64,000 nucleotides of DNA from Lapidilactobacillus achengensis (lineage in GTDB: Bacteria > Bacillota > Bacilli > Lactobacillales > Lactobacillaceae), in NCBI RefSeq assembly GCF_003946655.1, contig NZ_RHOV01000002.1:1-64000 (forward strand). The letters are read 5' to 3'. Positions 56,227 through 64,000 of this stretch are shown here, piece after piece; the first letter of the stretch is position 1, and each line of letters starts with the position of its first letter. Below the pieces are notes generated by a model that searched no databases, had not been told where the DNA came from, and saw only the letters and a program-made list of their open reading frames with translations. Both the position numbers and the translations under genes were made by a program.

Positions 56227-57030
56227 CTAATCCAACTCATCGAGATGCTCGTCCAGCCACCCATTGATCTGATCAAAGTTGAAGCCTTTACGCATCAACG
56301 CCTGCTTAAACTTCTGCAATTGCTTGCGTTCCGTAAGCGGGCGGTAATGACGGGCGGCTTTTTGCGCGGCCAGGGTCAACGCTGAATCTTCCTCCTCCGC
56401 GTCTAACTCAAAATCCAGGTCTGCCCAAAAAAGTTGCAGATCATCGCCACGATAGCCCTTTGTTTGTAACGCCTGCCGAGCTTTCTGCTGACGTGCGTAG
56501 CCTGACAAATTATGTTGCCGCTGCCAAACTTGCTGGGCCAGTTTGGTCCCATTTTCAATCAAGGTTGCCTGATCATATTGCAATAAGGCGTCTTCCAATT
56601 GATTTTGGTCGCGAATGCCCCGCCGCTTCAGTTCTTGAGCCAAAACGGCCGGTCCTTTCAAGGAAAGGCGCATATTCGTGCGAATATAAGCGCGGGCGTA
56701 TTCACCGTCGTCCATGTAGCCTTGCTTTTGTAACCGGGCAATCACATCGGCGGCCGTGTCCGCGGAAACATCATGATCACGGAGATAATCGGTCATTTCT
56801 TTGACCGTGCGTAATTGGTAACTTAAATAACTCAAAGCCAACTGGTAAGCTTGCGTATCCGCGTCGGCTTTTTTTAGCTCGTCTTGGGCGGCCTCGTCCA
56901 GGACAATGCCCTTGCGCAGACCGTATTTGATCAGCACTTCTTCACTGACCGGGAAGGCGTATTGCTCATCGAGGAAAATATTATAACGTCCCGGTCGCTT
57001 CTGGGCGCTGATTTTGGTGATCGTGGCCAT
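56227..57030 (-). CDS. recX: RecX regulatory protein
   Basis: A 267-residue RecX. Three-helix repeats are visible: AYQLALSYLSYQLRTVKEMTDYLRDHDVS, YMDDGEYARAYIRTN and LKRRGI, the last two being family signatures. RecX inhibits or modulates RecA filaments. Start ATG 57030 (MATITKISAQKRPGR); earlier in-frame starts lack family sequence. Divergent from the RlmD-like gene, with a common 98-base control region. Confidence 0.92.
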   Translation of the reverse strand: MATITKISAQKRPGRYNIFLDEQYAFPVSEEVLIKYGLRKGIVLDEAAQDELKKADADTQAYQLALSYLSYQLRTVKEMTDYLRDHDVSADTAADVIARLQKQGYMDDGEYARAYIRTNMRLSLKGPAVLAQELKRRGIRDQNQLEDALLQYDQATLIENGTKLAQQVWQRQHNLSGYARQQKARQALQTKGYRGDDLQLFWADLDFELDAEEEDSALTLAAQKAARHYRPLTERKQLQKFKQALMRKGFNFDQINGWLDEHLDELD

Positions 57031-57128
57031 TTCACTCATCTCCAATCGCTTTCACTGGCGAAATCAATTATACTAATGGTAGTCACTTTCGTTATTATAA
57101 CATGCAAGTTTAAGAATTGAGGCCTATG

Positions 57129-58547
57129 ATGGAATCAGAAAATTCAGCAACAAATGTCACAATTGGTCAACGCTTTCCGATCACAGCGCGGAAAATCGGC
57201 ATCAACGGCGAAGGTATCGGGTATTATCACCACAAAGTCGTCTTTGTGCCCGGGTTATTGCCCCATGAAGTCGCCGTTTGCCAGGTCACCAAAGTCACCG
57301 ATCGCTACATCAACGCCCAGATCCACCGACTGCGCCAAACTTCCGCCGCGCGCGTGACGGGGGACAATCCCGCCACCAAATTGGCTGGGCTAGTGGGCGG
57401 TCTGGAATTGGCGCACATTCGTTATCCGCAACAACTGCTTTTCAAAGATGACTTGATTCGCCAAGCCTTGGCTAAATTCAAACCCCGCGGCTATGAAAAA
57501 TACCCATTCGCCGCGCCGATCGGGATGGCGGATCCTTGGCACTATCGCAATAAAGCCCAATTTCCGATTCGCCAGACCGCGACTGGTCAATTGATTGCTG
57601 GTCTCTACCGACCAAATACGCAAGAACTGGTCGATCTCCCGGAAATGCCGACCCAAAGTCCACTAAGTCTCGCAGTCTGTCGCAAATTATTACCGATTTT
57701 GCAACGACTGGCGCTACCGATCTATGACCCTGAACAGAACTCCGGGATCATCAAAGGCATGGCCGTCCGCGATTCCCACTTGCGGAACCAGGTCCAGTTG
57801 ACCCTGATCACCAATTCGAAGAAACTACCGCAAAAGCAAGCCCTGATCGCGGCGATCCAACAGGAGATCCCCGAAGTCGTGAGCATCAACCAAAACTTCA
57901 ATCCCACGAAAGATGGCTTGTTCTGGGGCGACGAGACTTGGCTACTCGCTGGCGAACCCTACTTAGAGGAACAAGTTGGGGACTTGCGCTTCTTACTGTC
58001 ACCCCGCGCCTTCTTACAATTAAACTTGACGCAAACGGAGAAAATGTACCAGTTGGTCGCTGAATTGTTGGCGCTGACCAAACAAGACACGCTGTTGGAC
58101 GCGTACGCAGGCGTGGGCACGATCGGCCTTAGTCTCGCCCACGCTGTCAAAAACGTGGTCGGGATCGAAGAGATTCCCGAGGCTGTCCAAGATGCTGAAC
58201 AAAATTGTCAACACAACGGCATCACCAACGCCCGCTATTTAACAGGTAAAGTAGAAACGATTTGGCCCGAGCTGACCGCCCAAGGCCAACAATTTACCGC
58301 CTTAGTTGTCGATCCGCCGCGCACCGGTTTAGCGCCCAGCTTACTGGAAACGATTTTGACTCAGGAACCAGAGAAATTCGTTTATATTTCCTGTAACGAA
58401 TCGACCTTGGCCCGGGATTTAGTGGAATTGACTAAGAAATATCGGGTCGCCCATATTCAAATGATCGACCTCTTTCCCCAAACTGCCCGCGTTGAAACGG
58501 TTGTCAAACTGGTGCGCCGCGCTGACGCGAAGAAACAGCGACGTTAG
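57129..58547 (+). CDS. rlmD: 23S rRNA (uracil-5-)-methyltransferase, RlmD/RlmCD-like
   Basis: A 472-residue TrmA/RumA-family methyltransferase. The N-terminal TRAM domain (ITARKIGINGEGIGYYHHKVVFVPGLLP) precedes the SAM site LLDAYAGVGTIGLSLA and catalytic cysteine in VYISCNESTLARDL, which attacks C6 of uracil. The four cysteines that hold an Fe-S cluster in E. coli RlmD are absent; the corresponding stretch reads NPATKLAGLVGGLELAHI. Start ATG 57129 after GAGG; TTG 57117 and ATG 57126 are in frame. Confidence 0.92.
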   Translation: MESENSATNVTIGQRFPITARKIGINGEGIGYYHHKVVFVPGLLPHEVAVCQVTKVTDRYINAQIHRLRQTSAARVTGDNPATKLAGLVGGLELAHIRYPQQLLFKDDLIRQALAKFKPRGYEKYPFAAPIGMADPWHYRNKAQFPIRQTATGQLIAGLYRPNTQELVDLPEMPTQSPLSLAVCRKLLPILQRLALPIYDPEQNSGIIKGMAVRDSHLRNQVQLTLITNSKKLPQKQALIAAIQQEIPEVVSINQNFNPTKDGLFWGDETWLLAGEPYLEEQVGDLRFLLSPRAFLQLNLTQTEKMYQLVAELLALTKQDTLLDAYAGVGTIGLSLAHAVKNVVGIEEIPEAVQDAEQNCQHNGITNARYLTGKVETIWPELTAQGQQFTALVVDPPRTGLAPSLLETILTQEPEKFVYISCNESTLARDLVELTKKYRVAHIQMIDLFPQTARVETVVKLVRRADAKKQRR

Positions 58548-58650
58548 GCCACCCCAAATCAGCCCGTGACTTCTTAGGCAACGTTGAGTTTTGCAACTAA
58601 CTCGGGGACAAACGGAGATAGTCGCAAGCTAAATTCTACCGTCAGCGACT

Positions 58651-58678
58651 AGGTTGTCCTCGCTAATAATGCTATAAT
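58651..58678 (+). promoter_or_regulatory. Promoter of the DUF975 gene pair
   Basis: Extended -10 TGCTATAAT (TATAAT 58673-58678) with a weak AGGTTG 16 bases before. Upstream lies a long imperfect stem, GGGGACAA (58606) with TTGTCCTC (58654) enclosing AGTCGC / GCGACT, of unknown role. Confidence 0.55.
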
Positions 58679-58721
58679 TTATTCGAGCACTTTATAAACG
58701 TTACTTTAGGAGGTTAAACTA

Positions 58722-59492
58722 ATGCAAACAACAGTGACACGTGGTGAAATCAAGCAACGAGCGAAGGCGCGCATGAAAGGTCATTTTCGTGAGGCGTTCG
58801 CCTTGAACAGCTTACCGATCATTTTAGGGATTGTCGCTCTTGTCATCGCGATCATAGTGACCGCCCTAGCGATTGCCGCGACCATTAATAATCCCCAGTT
58901 AGCTGATCCCTCGGATTTGGACGCCCAGACTTCGGTTGCTGAGATGATGACCAGCAATCAAGCCTCATACGGCGCTGGGCTAATCAGCAGTATCCTAGGC
59001 GCGCTCCTTAGCGCCGGGATCTCCGTCAGTTCCTTACGCTGGTTGCGGCAAGATGCCGACACCCGCTTGGAACGGCCCTTCGCCCAACAATTTGTTGGCT
59101 TCTCGGAGTTTTTCGTGCCTTTCATTGTTCTATTCATGCTGACCTCGATCATTATTGACCTGGGTCTCATCGCTTTCGTGATTCCCGGTATTATCCTCCA
59201 GCTTGCTTACGCGCCAATTTACCTGCTGTATGCCGATGACGGTCCGCGCAAGGGCTTCTTCGAGATGATTGGCCATTCTTGGCGCTTTATGCGCGGACAC
59301 AAGCTAGACTGGTTTATCTTTGAATTAAGCTTCATTCCTTGGTATATCGGAGTTGGTTTGACCGCAGGCTTGTTGGGAATCTACTTCATGCCCTACCACA
59401 ATTTGGCCGTCGCCGCTTTCTACGACGCGATCCGCCAAACAGAACAGGTCAAAGACGAGCACATCGATTCTGACACGGATTCACGGCTTTAA
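58722..59492 (+). CDS. DUF975 membrane protein, copy 1
   Basis: A 256-residue membrane protein of the DUF975 family. It opens with the family element TRGEIKQRAKARMKGHF and has about six helices; GHSWRFMRGHKLDWFIFELSFIPW is the conserved late segment. DUF975 proteins are common in lactobacilli; function unknown. AGGAGG precedes the ATG. It is followed by a paralogue. Confidence 0.82.
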   Translation: MQTTVTRGEIKQRAKARMKGHFREAFALNSLPIILGIVALVIAIIVTALAIAATINNPQLADPSDLDAQTSVAEMMTSNQASYGAGLISSILGALLSAGISVSSLRWLRQDADTRLERPFAQQFVGFSEFFVPFIVLFMLTSIIIDLGLIAFVIPGIILQLAYAPIYLLYADDGPRKGFFEMIGHSWRFMRGHKLDWFIFELSFIPWYIGVGLTAGLLGIYFMPYHNLAVAAFYDAIRQTEQVKDEHIDSDTDSRL

Positions 59493-59531
59493 TTTTACTC
59501 GACTTCAATCTCAACAAAGGAGTTCTTGGTA

Positions 59532-60290
59532 ATGGCAACAATTTTGACACGCGCTGAGATCAAGCAACAAGCAAAAGCTCGTTTTCGCGATAATAAAGGC
59601 GCCGTCCTCGCTTTAAACAGTGTGGCAATCATCCTTAGTATCTTCAACAATTGGCAGATCAGTCACGCCAGTTATCAAATGATCGATGCTGCCCCTAATC
59701 ATTCTGGAGAAAGTACCGTTATGTGGAAAATAGTCAATTCTGGAGTCAACCTCAACCCATTTGGCGATATCAACATTACCTTTACTTATTCCGGAGTTAT
59801 CTCCGACCTGTTTATCGCGTTGTTGACGGCCGGCATCACTATCGCAAGTTTGCGCTGGTTAAGACAGCCTAAAGAAACACCTTTGACCGCACCGTTCAAA
59901 CAACAATTTCTGACATTCTCCTCAACCTTCTTCATCCCCTTCTTAGTCCTTTATCTACTCAGTAATTTAGCCACCCTCATTGGTACCATCCTCTTGGTCG
60001 TTCCTGGGATTCTCTTGCTCTTCGCGTTCCAGCCACTGTACCTGCTTTATAGCGACATTGGCGCTGACGACGGCTATTTCGCCTTCCTCAAGACTTGCTG
60101 GACCTTTATGAAAGGCCACAAATGGGACTGGTTCGTCTTCGAACTAAGCTTCTTATTATGGGAGCTCGGCATCGCCCTAACCCTTGGCTTGCTAGCAATC
60201 TACGTGGTTCCTTATTACAACCTTGCCACTGCTGGTTTCTACGAGTCGATCCGCTTACAAAATAACGAGCTCGCCACTAGCGCCAATTAA
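59532..60290 (+). CDS. DUF975 membrane protein, copy 2
   Basis: A 252-residue paralogue of the preceding protein (TRAEIKQQAKARFRDNKG, FMKGHKWDWFVFELSFLLWELG). The two probably arose by tandem duplication. The first external loop differs most. Start ATG 59532 after AAAGGAG; TTG 59526 is less well placed. 39 bases separate it from copy 1, so they are co-transcribed. Confidence 0.82.
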   Translation: MATILTRAEIKQQAKARFRDNKGAVLALNSVAIILSIFNNWQISHASYQMIDAAPNHSGESTVMWKIVNSGVNLNPFGDINITFTYSGVISDLFIALLTAGITIASLRWLRQPKETPLTAPFKQQFLTFSSTFFIPFLVLYLLSNLATLIGTILLVVPGILLLFAFQPLYLLYSDIGADDGYFAFLKTCWTFMKGHKWDWFVFELSFLLWELGIALTLGLLAIYVVPYYNLATAGFYESIRLQNNELATSAN

Positions 60291-60324
60291 TTTAAGCGAC
60301 CATCATAAATTGGAGGTTCTTCCG

Positions 60325-60798
60325 ATGCACATTTACTTCGCCAATGGTTTATTCTCGCAAGCCGACTTCCGCTTCAACGCCAAGTTAGCCGCCGCGATCC
60401 GCGCCACCTATCCGCAGCTCACCATCTATTTACCCCAAGAAAACGCCGCGATCAACGACAAACAAGCCTACGCCGATTCCAAAATGATCGCTCACGCCGA
60501 TACCGAGGAAGTTTTGAAAAGTGATCTGATGATCGCCGTATTGGATGGCCCAGTCATTGACGCCGGCGTCGCCAGTGAGATCGGCGTCGCCTACGCCAAA
60601 GAAATCCCGATCCTCGGCCTTTATACCGATTCCCGCCAACAAGGCGCCGACAATCAGCAAAAACTGACGGCGCTCCAAACCATCGCCGAGAATCAATTTC
60701 ATTATCTCAATCTTTATACCACCGGTTTGATCAAGTTGAACGGCGCCATTTACAGTAACGAAACCGACTTGATCAAGGCGATCGCGACTTACCAATAA
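60325..60798 (+). CDS. Nucleoside 2-deoxyribosyltransferase
   Basis: A 157-residue enzyme of the lactobacillar purine/nucleoside deoxyribosyltransferase family, which moves deoxyribose between bases. It opens MHIYFANGLFSQADFRFN, with AVLDGPVIDAGVASEIGVAYA carrying the catalytic Glu (SEIG) and Asp. Start ATG 60325 after GGAGG. Likely the third gene behind the DUF975 pair. Confidence 0.92.
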   Translation: MHIYFANGLFSQADFRFNAKLAAAIRATYPQLTIYLPQENAAINDKQAYADSKMIAHADTEEVLKSDLMIAVLDGPVIDAGVASEIGVAYAKEIPILGLYTDSRQQGADNQQKLTALQTIAENQFHYLNLYTTGLIKLNGAIYSNETDLIKAIATYQ

Positions 60799-60842
60799 AG
60801 TTCACCGAACTACCACTGAGCTTTGATCAGAATTTAATTATA

Positions 60843-61290
60843 ACCGCAGCTTGCGCTGCGAAATTCGGGGTGAGCTCGCTGTGGGCGTCACTTTGAGCTT
60901 TTCGGAAACCCACCGAAAATCTCAAAGCTGAGCCTTATTCTAAGCGGCAAAGCCGCTAAGAATAACGACACGGCGATCTCACCCCGAATTTCTCCGCTCC
61001 AGCCGCTCAACGTTATAACAGCCGTATGAGCACTCTCGCCATTTGGCAGGCTATTGCTACTTGATGGGGAGCTACGCAACTGACGACCGTGATTAGTGGT
61101 TACCAGTTTTAAATTGGTGACACCAGGACAGTCTGTCTGATAAACAAACCTAGTTCTCAGTGAATCAGTTGATGATGCGGCACGGCCCGCAACAAATGCG
61201 CAGCGAGAATGGGTTGATTGCGAGCATTAGCCTAGCGTAGTTAAGCACAGCGGTCAATTGCGCGCAGCACGTTTTGAATAAAGCAGATCC
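60843..61290 (+). repeat. Cloverleaf composite repeat, block 9 (B, truncated linker, C element)
   Basis: B type I at 60860-60992 with arm TTATTCTAAGCGGC / GCCGCTAAGAATAA, then the beginning of the linker to about 61165. No module A follows. Instead a shortened C element is found at 61187-61279 (GAGCATTAGCCTAGC joined directly to GTAGTTAAGC), without its inner stem. Confidence 0.75.
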
Positions 61291-61319
61291 TGCTCTCTCT
61301 TCCAGAGCAGGATCTTTTT
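61286..61319 (+). terminator. Terminator hairpin
   Basis: GATCCTGCTCT pairs with AGAGCAGGATC, followed by T5. About 490 bases after the deoxyribosyltransferase gene, behind the repeat block. Confidence 0.85.
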
Positions 61320-61351
61320 ATCATCAAAAATTATAGACCCAATTTAAAGTG

Positions 61352-61397
61352 ATCACCCTCACTCAAGACGTGTATCGTCTTGGCTGAGGGTGATTTT
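61352..61397 (+). terminator. Second terminator hairpin
   Basis: ATCACCCTCA ... CAAGACG pairs with CGTCTTG ... TGAGGGTGAT, followed by T5. A strong, long stem in tandem with the previous one. Confidence 0.75.
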
Positions 61398-61404
61398 TGC
61401 ACAC

Positions 61405-61444
61405 AAAAATGACCCAGTCGACTGATCAAGTTCGACTAGGTCAT
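61405..61444 (-). terminator. Terminator of the putative noncoding RNA
   Basis: On the minus strand ATGACCTAGTCGA pairs with TCGACTGGGTCAT, followed by T5. It faces the two plus-strand terminators. Confidence 0.75.
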
Positions 61445-62003
61445 CTTGTTAAGTAAAGAGGTTACAGATGCATCATCTCTAACGTTCTTAATATTTAACA
61501 CCTCATGCTATTCAATTGTCACAAGAATCAGATTCGTTACGCACTACTTCTAAACGCTATCTGTGTTCCGTATCAAAAATGATTAACGGCTAATTGTTCT
61601 CGCGATCAAATTGATCCTTGTTGTAACGTGCTGTCCGAAGTAATTTCAGACATCCACCTCCATGATATGATTGATAACTAGAATTCTGCTTTTCACTCAG
61701 CTTTTCTAGTCCTTAAACTGCAAACTCAATTCTGACGCAATTACCATATCACTTGTTTCGTTAGTTTGATATTGAGTCTGGTAAAACTTGGTTCGGTGCT
61801 TGAAACATTATTGCTTAGTACCATGTCGCAATTGCTTGTACTTGGTCCATAGTTCAAAATCTATGTTACTAAATACTGCTCCTGCTTGAAACTTGGCTCA
61901 ACTTTGGCCTTTCGTTGAGCATCGCTTGACTAATGATCATTAGTTCTAAATCTGCCAGTTTGATAATCCTATCGGTGACTGGCTGGCACCTGTTCCTCTT
62001 TAC
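61445..62003 (-). ncRNA. Putative noncoding RNA or untranslated transcript
   Basis: About 560 bases between a convincing minus-strand promoter (62010-62038) and a minus-strand terminator (61405-61444). Neither strand has an open frame of 60 codons or more, and base composition is more AT-rich than in the genes around it. Local stems include CTAATGATCATTAG and GCTCAAC / GTTGAGC. One short frame follows GGAGGTGG (ATG near 61656), but it has only about 15 codons. It does not resemble tmRNA, RNase P RNA, SRP RNA or 6S RNA to my reading. A decayed gene is an alternative. Confidence 0.35.
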
Positions 62004-62009
62004 ATTCTT

Positions 62010-62081
62010 ATATTAACACGCTTTGTAAACGGTTGCAAGCGTTTTACCGAATTTGTTTTTAGAAATTTGAAAGCGTTTTCT
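62010..62081 (-). promoter_or_regulatory. Promoter with three cre-like / LacI-family operators
   Basis: On the minus strand TTGCAA (62038-62033), 17 bases, TAATAT (62015-62010). Operators of CcpA/LacI type: TGTAAACGGTTGCA (62024-62037), TGCAAGCGTTTTAC (62034-62047) and TGAAAGCGTTTTCT (62068-62081). The first overlaps the -35 hexamer and spacer, so repression is expected. No protein gene follows on the minus strand until 60 kb, which is what makes the noncoding transcript likely. Confidence 0.6.
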
Positions 62082-62205
62082 GGCGGTGCTGCTTGACCCC
62101 ATTTTGCCTGACTTCGCGGGCGATCCTCACACCAAACGGACTCAGGCAGTTGCGGCCTACTCAGGTCCATACCCATCGGCAATCAGTATAATGCCCCAAG
62201 TCAGC

Positions 62206-62272
62206 ATTAGTCATGAGTCATGAGTCATTGATCATGGATCATTAATCATTAATCATTAGTCATTATTCATTG
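62206..62272. repeat. Heptanucleotide tandem repeat
   Basis: Nine copies of a 7-base unit near ATTARTC, with some changed to ATGAGTC, ATTGATC, ATGGATC or ATTATTC, plus a partial tenth. Imperfect copies suggest an old array. It lies upstream of the operator-promoter region and downstream of the dehydrogenase gene. Confidence 0.85.
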
Positions 62273-62280
62273 CCAGATCT

Positions 62281-62308
62281 AAAAAGGCCGCCGCATCACG
62301 GCTGCCTC
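62281..62308 (-). terminator. Terminator after the D-2-hydroxyacid dehydrogenase gene
   Basis: On the minus strand GAGGCAGCCG pairs with CGGCGGCCTT, followed by T. Confidence 0.75.
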
Positions 62309-62319
62309 AACGGATCAAA

Positions 62320-63318
62320 TCAATGTGTGACCGGCGTCTGTAATTGCCCATTGCTGGCATAGGCCAACAAATTCGCTAAAGAATCCTGAACCATATTTTC
62401 CACCGCGACATTGGTGTGGTAGGCGATGTGCGGCGTCACCAGCACATTGGGTAACGCGAGCAACTCTCGGTAAAGCGGGTCAGTGATCGGTCGTTGTTGC
62501 TGAACAGCGGGCTCGATCTGGTCTTCCCGTTCGAAGGTATCGATCGCCGCGCCGCCTAAAGCGCCCTTTTTCAAAGCGGCGATCAAGGCTGGCGTATCAA
62601 TCAAATTGCCGCGAGCTGTGTTGATCACCAAGGCCTCTGCTGGCAATAACGCCAAATTGGTGGCGTTCAAGAGGTGATGATTCGCCGGCACCCCAGGAAC
62701 ATGGAGCGTTACTAGATTACTTTCCGCTAATAAGCTGGGCAGATCAGGCATCAGCCGGAGCCAAGTTGGCTCGGCGCCATGATAATACGCGTCATATGCC
62801 AAGACCCGCGCCCCCATCTGGTGAAACAGTTTCGCGGTCAACTGACCGATATGGCCGAAGCCAACCACGCCAACGGTTTGCCGACTCAATTCGCGTCCGG
62901 TCAAGCCCCGGGCCGTCAAAAGTTGATCAGCGGCCACCAGCGTCGTCACTTCCGGCAAACGTCGCAGTAATTGGAGGGCCAAGGCGACCACGTATTCCGC
63001 GATTCCCGCTGGTGAGTAGCTGGGCACGTTACTGATTTGAATACCAGCCTGGGCCGCGGCGGGAAAATCAATGTTATCCGTGCCCACATTACGGATCGCC
63101 AAAACCGGTATTTGCAAACGGGCCATTTTTTCAAACAGGGCGGCATCATATTGTCCGGTCTGAAAGGCGCTGATGCCTAAGCTGCCGGCTGCCAGATCCA
63201 CGTTCGCTGCGGTCAGCCAGTCAGGCAACAGCTGCAAGGTCACGTCAGGATGAGTGGCCTGCCACTTTTCGAAAATGCGCTGTTCTTCTGTGCTGACACC
63301 ATAGGCCGTGATTTTCAT
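62320..63318 (-). CDS. D-2-hydroxyacid dehydrogenase (D-lactate dehydrogenase-like)
   Basis: A 332-residue NAD-dependent dehydrogenase. NAD site VGVVGFGHIGQLTAKLF, catalytic Arg in NTARGNLIDT, Glu in FEREDQ and His in PHIAYHT. The family converts 2-oxoacids to D-2-hydroxyacids; D-lactate and D-hydroxyisocaproate dehydrogenases are closest, and substrate is not settled. Its ATG overlaps the stop of the HMG-CoA synthase gene (ATGA), an uncommon pairing. Confidence 0.9.
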   Translation of the reverse strand: MKITAYGVSTEEQRIFEKWQATHPDVTLQLLPDWLTAANVDLAAGSLGISAFQTGQYDAALFEKMARLQIPVLAIRNVGTDNIDFPAAAQAGIQISNVPSYSPAGIAEYVVALALQLLRRLPEVTTLVAADQLLTARGLTGRELSRQTVGVVGFGHIGQLTAKLFHQMGARVLAYDAYYHGAEPTWLRLMPDLPSLLAESNLVTLHVPGVPANHHLLNATNLALLPAEALVINTARGNLIDTPALIAALKKGALGGAAIDTFEREDQIEPAVQQQRPITDPLYRELLALPNVLVTPHIAYHTNVAVENMVQDSLANLLAYASNGQLQTPVTH

Positions 63319-64000
63319 TGAATTGTTCCTCCATTATTCTGATAAAGTCGTTGGTGACCGGCGATCCCGGCCAAACGAAACGGCGTCTGCCGAGATTGTT
63401 GCGGAGTGGTCCAGTCACTCCCATCCGTTGGTAATTGTGCGTTGAACAAGTGTTGGTAGCCGTCCATGGTCAAACGTTGGCGCGTCGCTAATTGCTGTAA
63501 CACGCTGGCGCCCGTGGGCAAGACCTTCGCGTAACCAGCCACCAACCGGCCACTGAAGAACTCCGCCACCGCGCCGGAGCCGTAACTATAAAGGCCGATC
63601 CGCGCGCCTGCAGGTAGGTGGCCAAACAATAACAACGAATACAAACTCAAGTATAACGAACCGGTATATAGATTGCCCACGCGCCGATTGAGTTTCGTCG
63701 CCTGCTGGAATAACGCCAAGTAATCCGCCTGTTGGGCGGCGCTGGCGGTCGCCGTCAGTTGGCGTAATCCCTTTAATCCTAGCTTGGTAAAGGGGATGTG
63801 GAAAATGACCGCCGCCAGATCCGTCAGGTCGCGCTGGGTTTTGGTCTGATAATCCGCCCAGGTCAAGTCAAGGAAGCGCAAATATTGTTCCGTTGAGAAA
63901 CGTCCATCGGCCAAGGCCTCTTGGCGATAATTCGGCCGCCAAAAGTCCATCACTTCTTCGCTATGATAGGCGCTGGGCTGTTCCAACTCCAAGATCCGCG
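63315..64000 (-). CDS. mvaS: Hydroxymethylglutaryl-CoA synthase, C-terminal part (5' end outside window)
   Basis: The last 228 or so residues of HMG-CoA synthase of the mevalonate pathway. Characteristic parts are VMDFWRPNYR, VIFHIPFTKLGLKGL with the catalytic His, RVGNLYTGSLYLSLYSLL, and IGLYSYGSGAVAEFFSG. The frame stays open to the window edge, so the N-terminal half with the acyl-accepting Cys lies beyond it. Upstream of and overlapping the dehydrogenase. Confidence 0.93.
   Translation of the reverse strand, partial: RILELEQPSAYHSEEVMDFWRPNYRQEALADGRFSTEQYLRFLDLTWADYQTKTQRDLTDLAAVIFHIPFTKLGLKGLRQLTATASAAQQADYLALFQQATKLNRRVGNLYTGSLYLSLYSLLLFGHLPAGARIGLYSYGSGAVAEFFSGRLVAGYAKVLPTGASVLQQLATRQRLTMDGYQHLFNAQLPTDGSDWTTPQQSRQTPFRLAGIAGHQRLYQNNGGTIQ

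Noticed and set aside
61445-62003. tmRNA, RNase P RNA or 6S RNA gene
   Set aside because: Length and promoter first suggested a housekeeping RNA, but none of the conserved cores was found.

Overview
The window looks like a chromosomal segment of a lactic acid bacterium, most probably a member of the Lactobacillaceae of medium GC content. This is inferred from gene content (ClpE, Spx/MecA/SpxH, CopY-CopB, HPr/enzyme I, a DUF1827 protein, twin DUF975 membrane proteins, class III ribonucleotide reductase, mevalonate-pathway HMG-CoA synthase) and from strong Shine-Dalgarno sites. No rRNA, tRNA or CRISPR array was seen.

Layout. 1-201: last codons of an IS200/IS605-type TnpB and the right-end/omega-RNA region. 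1569-4096: CYTH protein, SpxH, CoiA. 4259-10654: an orphan accessory cluster made of an HTH regulator fused to a MurA-like domain (its HTH separated by a one-base frameshift in an A7 run), a small AlaRS-like protein, two ATP-grasp ligases and an MFS exporter, the last four with overlapping reading frames. 12789-14148: mecA, spx. 14474-20932: MBL-fold hydrolase, a Bce-type ABC transporter, pdxK and a Bce-type two-component system. 22752-25564: nrdD-nrdG. 26104-29525: small HTH protein, CopB, CopY. 30591-35394: ptsHI, a small protein, ClpE under CIRCE and CtsR boxes. 35686-37025: two conserved hypotheticals. 37155-44044: sulfur block (SsuABC-like importer, CoA-disulfide reductase with rhodanese domain, YeeE/YedE transporter, divergent LysR regulator). 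45783-60798: housekeeping genes (prfC, CBS/CorC membrane protein, AI-2E family permease, GNAT, nuclease, DUF402, recX, RlmD-like, two DUF975, deoxyribosyltransferase). 61405-62081: a gene-less stretch with operators, promoter and terminator that may encode a noncoding RNA. 62320-64000: D-2-hydroxyacid dehydrogenase and HMG-CoA synthase.

The most unusual property is a family of large, structured, apparently noncoding intergenic elements in nine blocks totalling about 9.8 kb (about 15% of the window). Each is built from two kinds of cloverleaf-like module (B and A), which are inverted relatives of each other, joined by a conserved linker of about 300-350 bp. The outer and inner stems differ between copies but both sides change together, so pairing is kept. 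Two further small elements sit inside them: a 224-bp MITE with perfect 8-bp target duplications (two copies) and a hairpin element of about 120-126 bp (about eight copies). I cannot match the family to one I can name.

The second candidate system is the 4259-10654 cluster. Paralogues of two essential enzymes (MurA and AlaRS), both altered at key positions, sit with peptide-ligase-type ATP-grasp enzymes and an exporter. This suggests a small peptide-like product with built-in sensing or immunity; that reading is inference.
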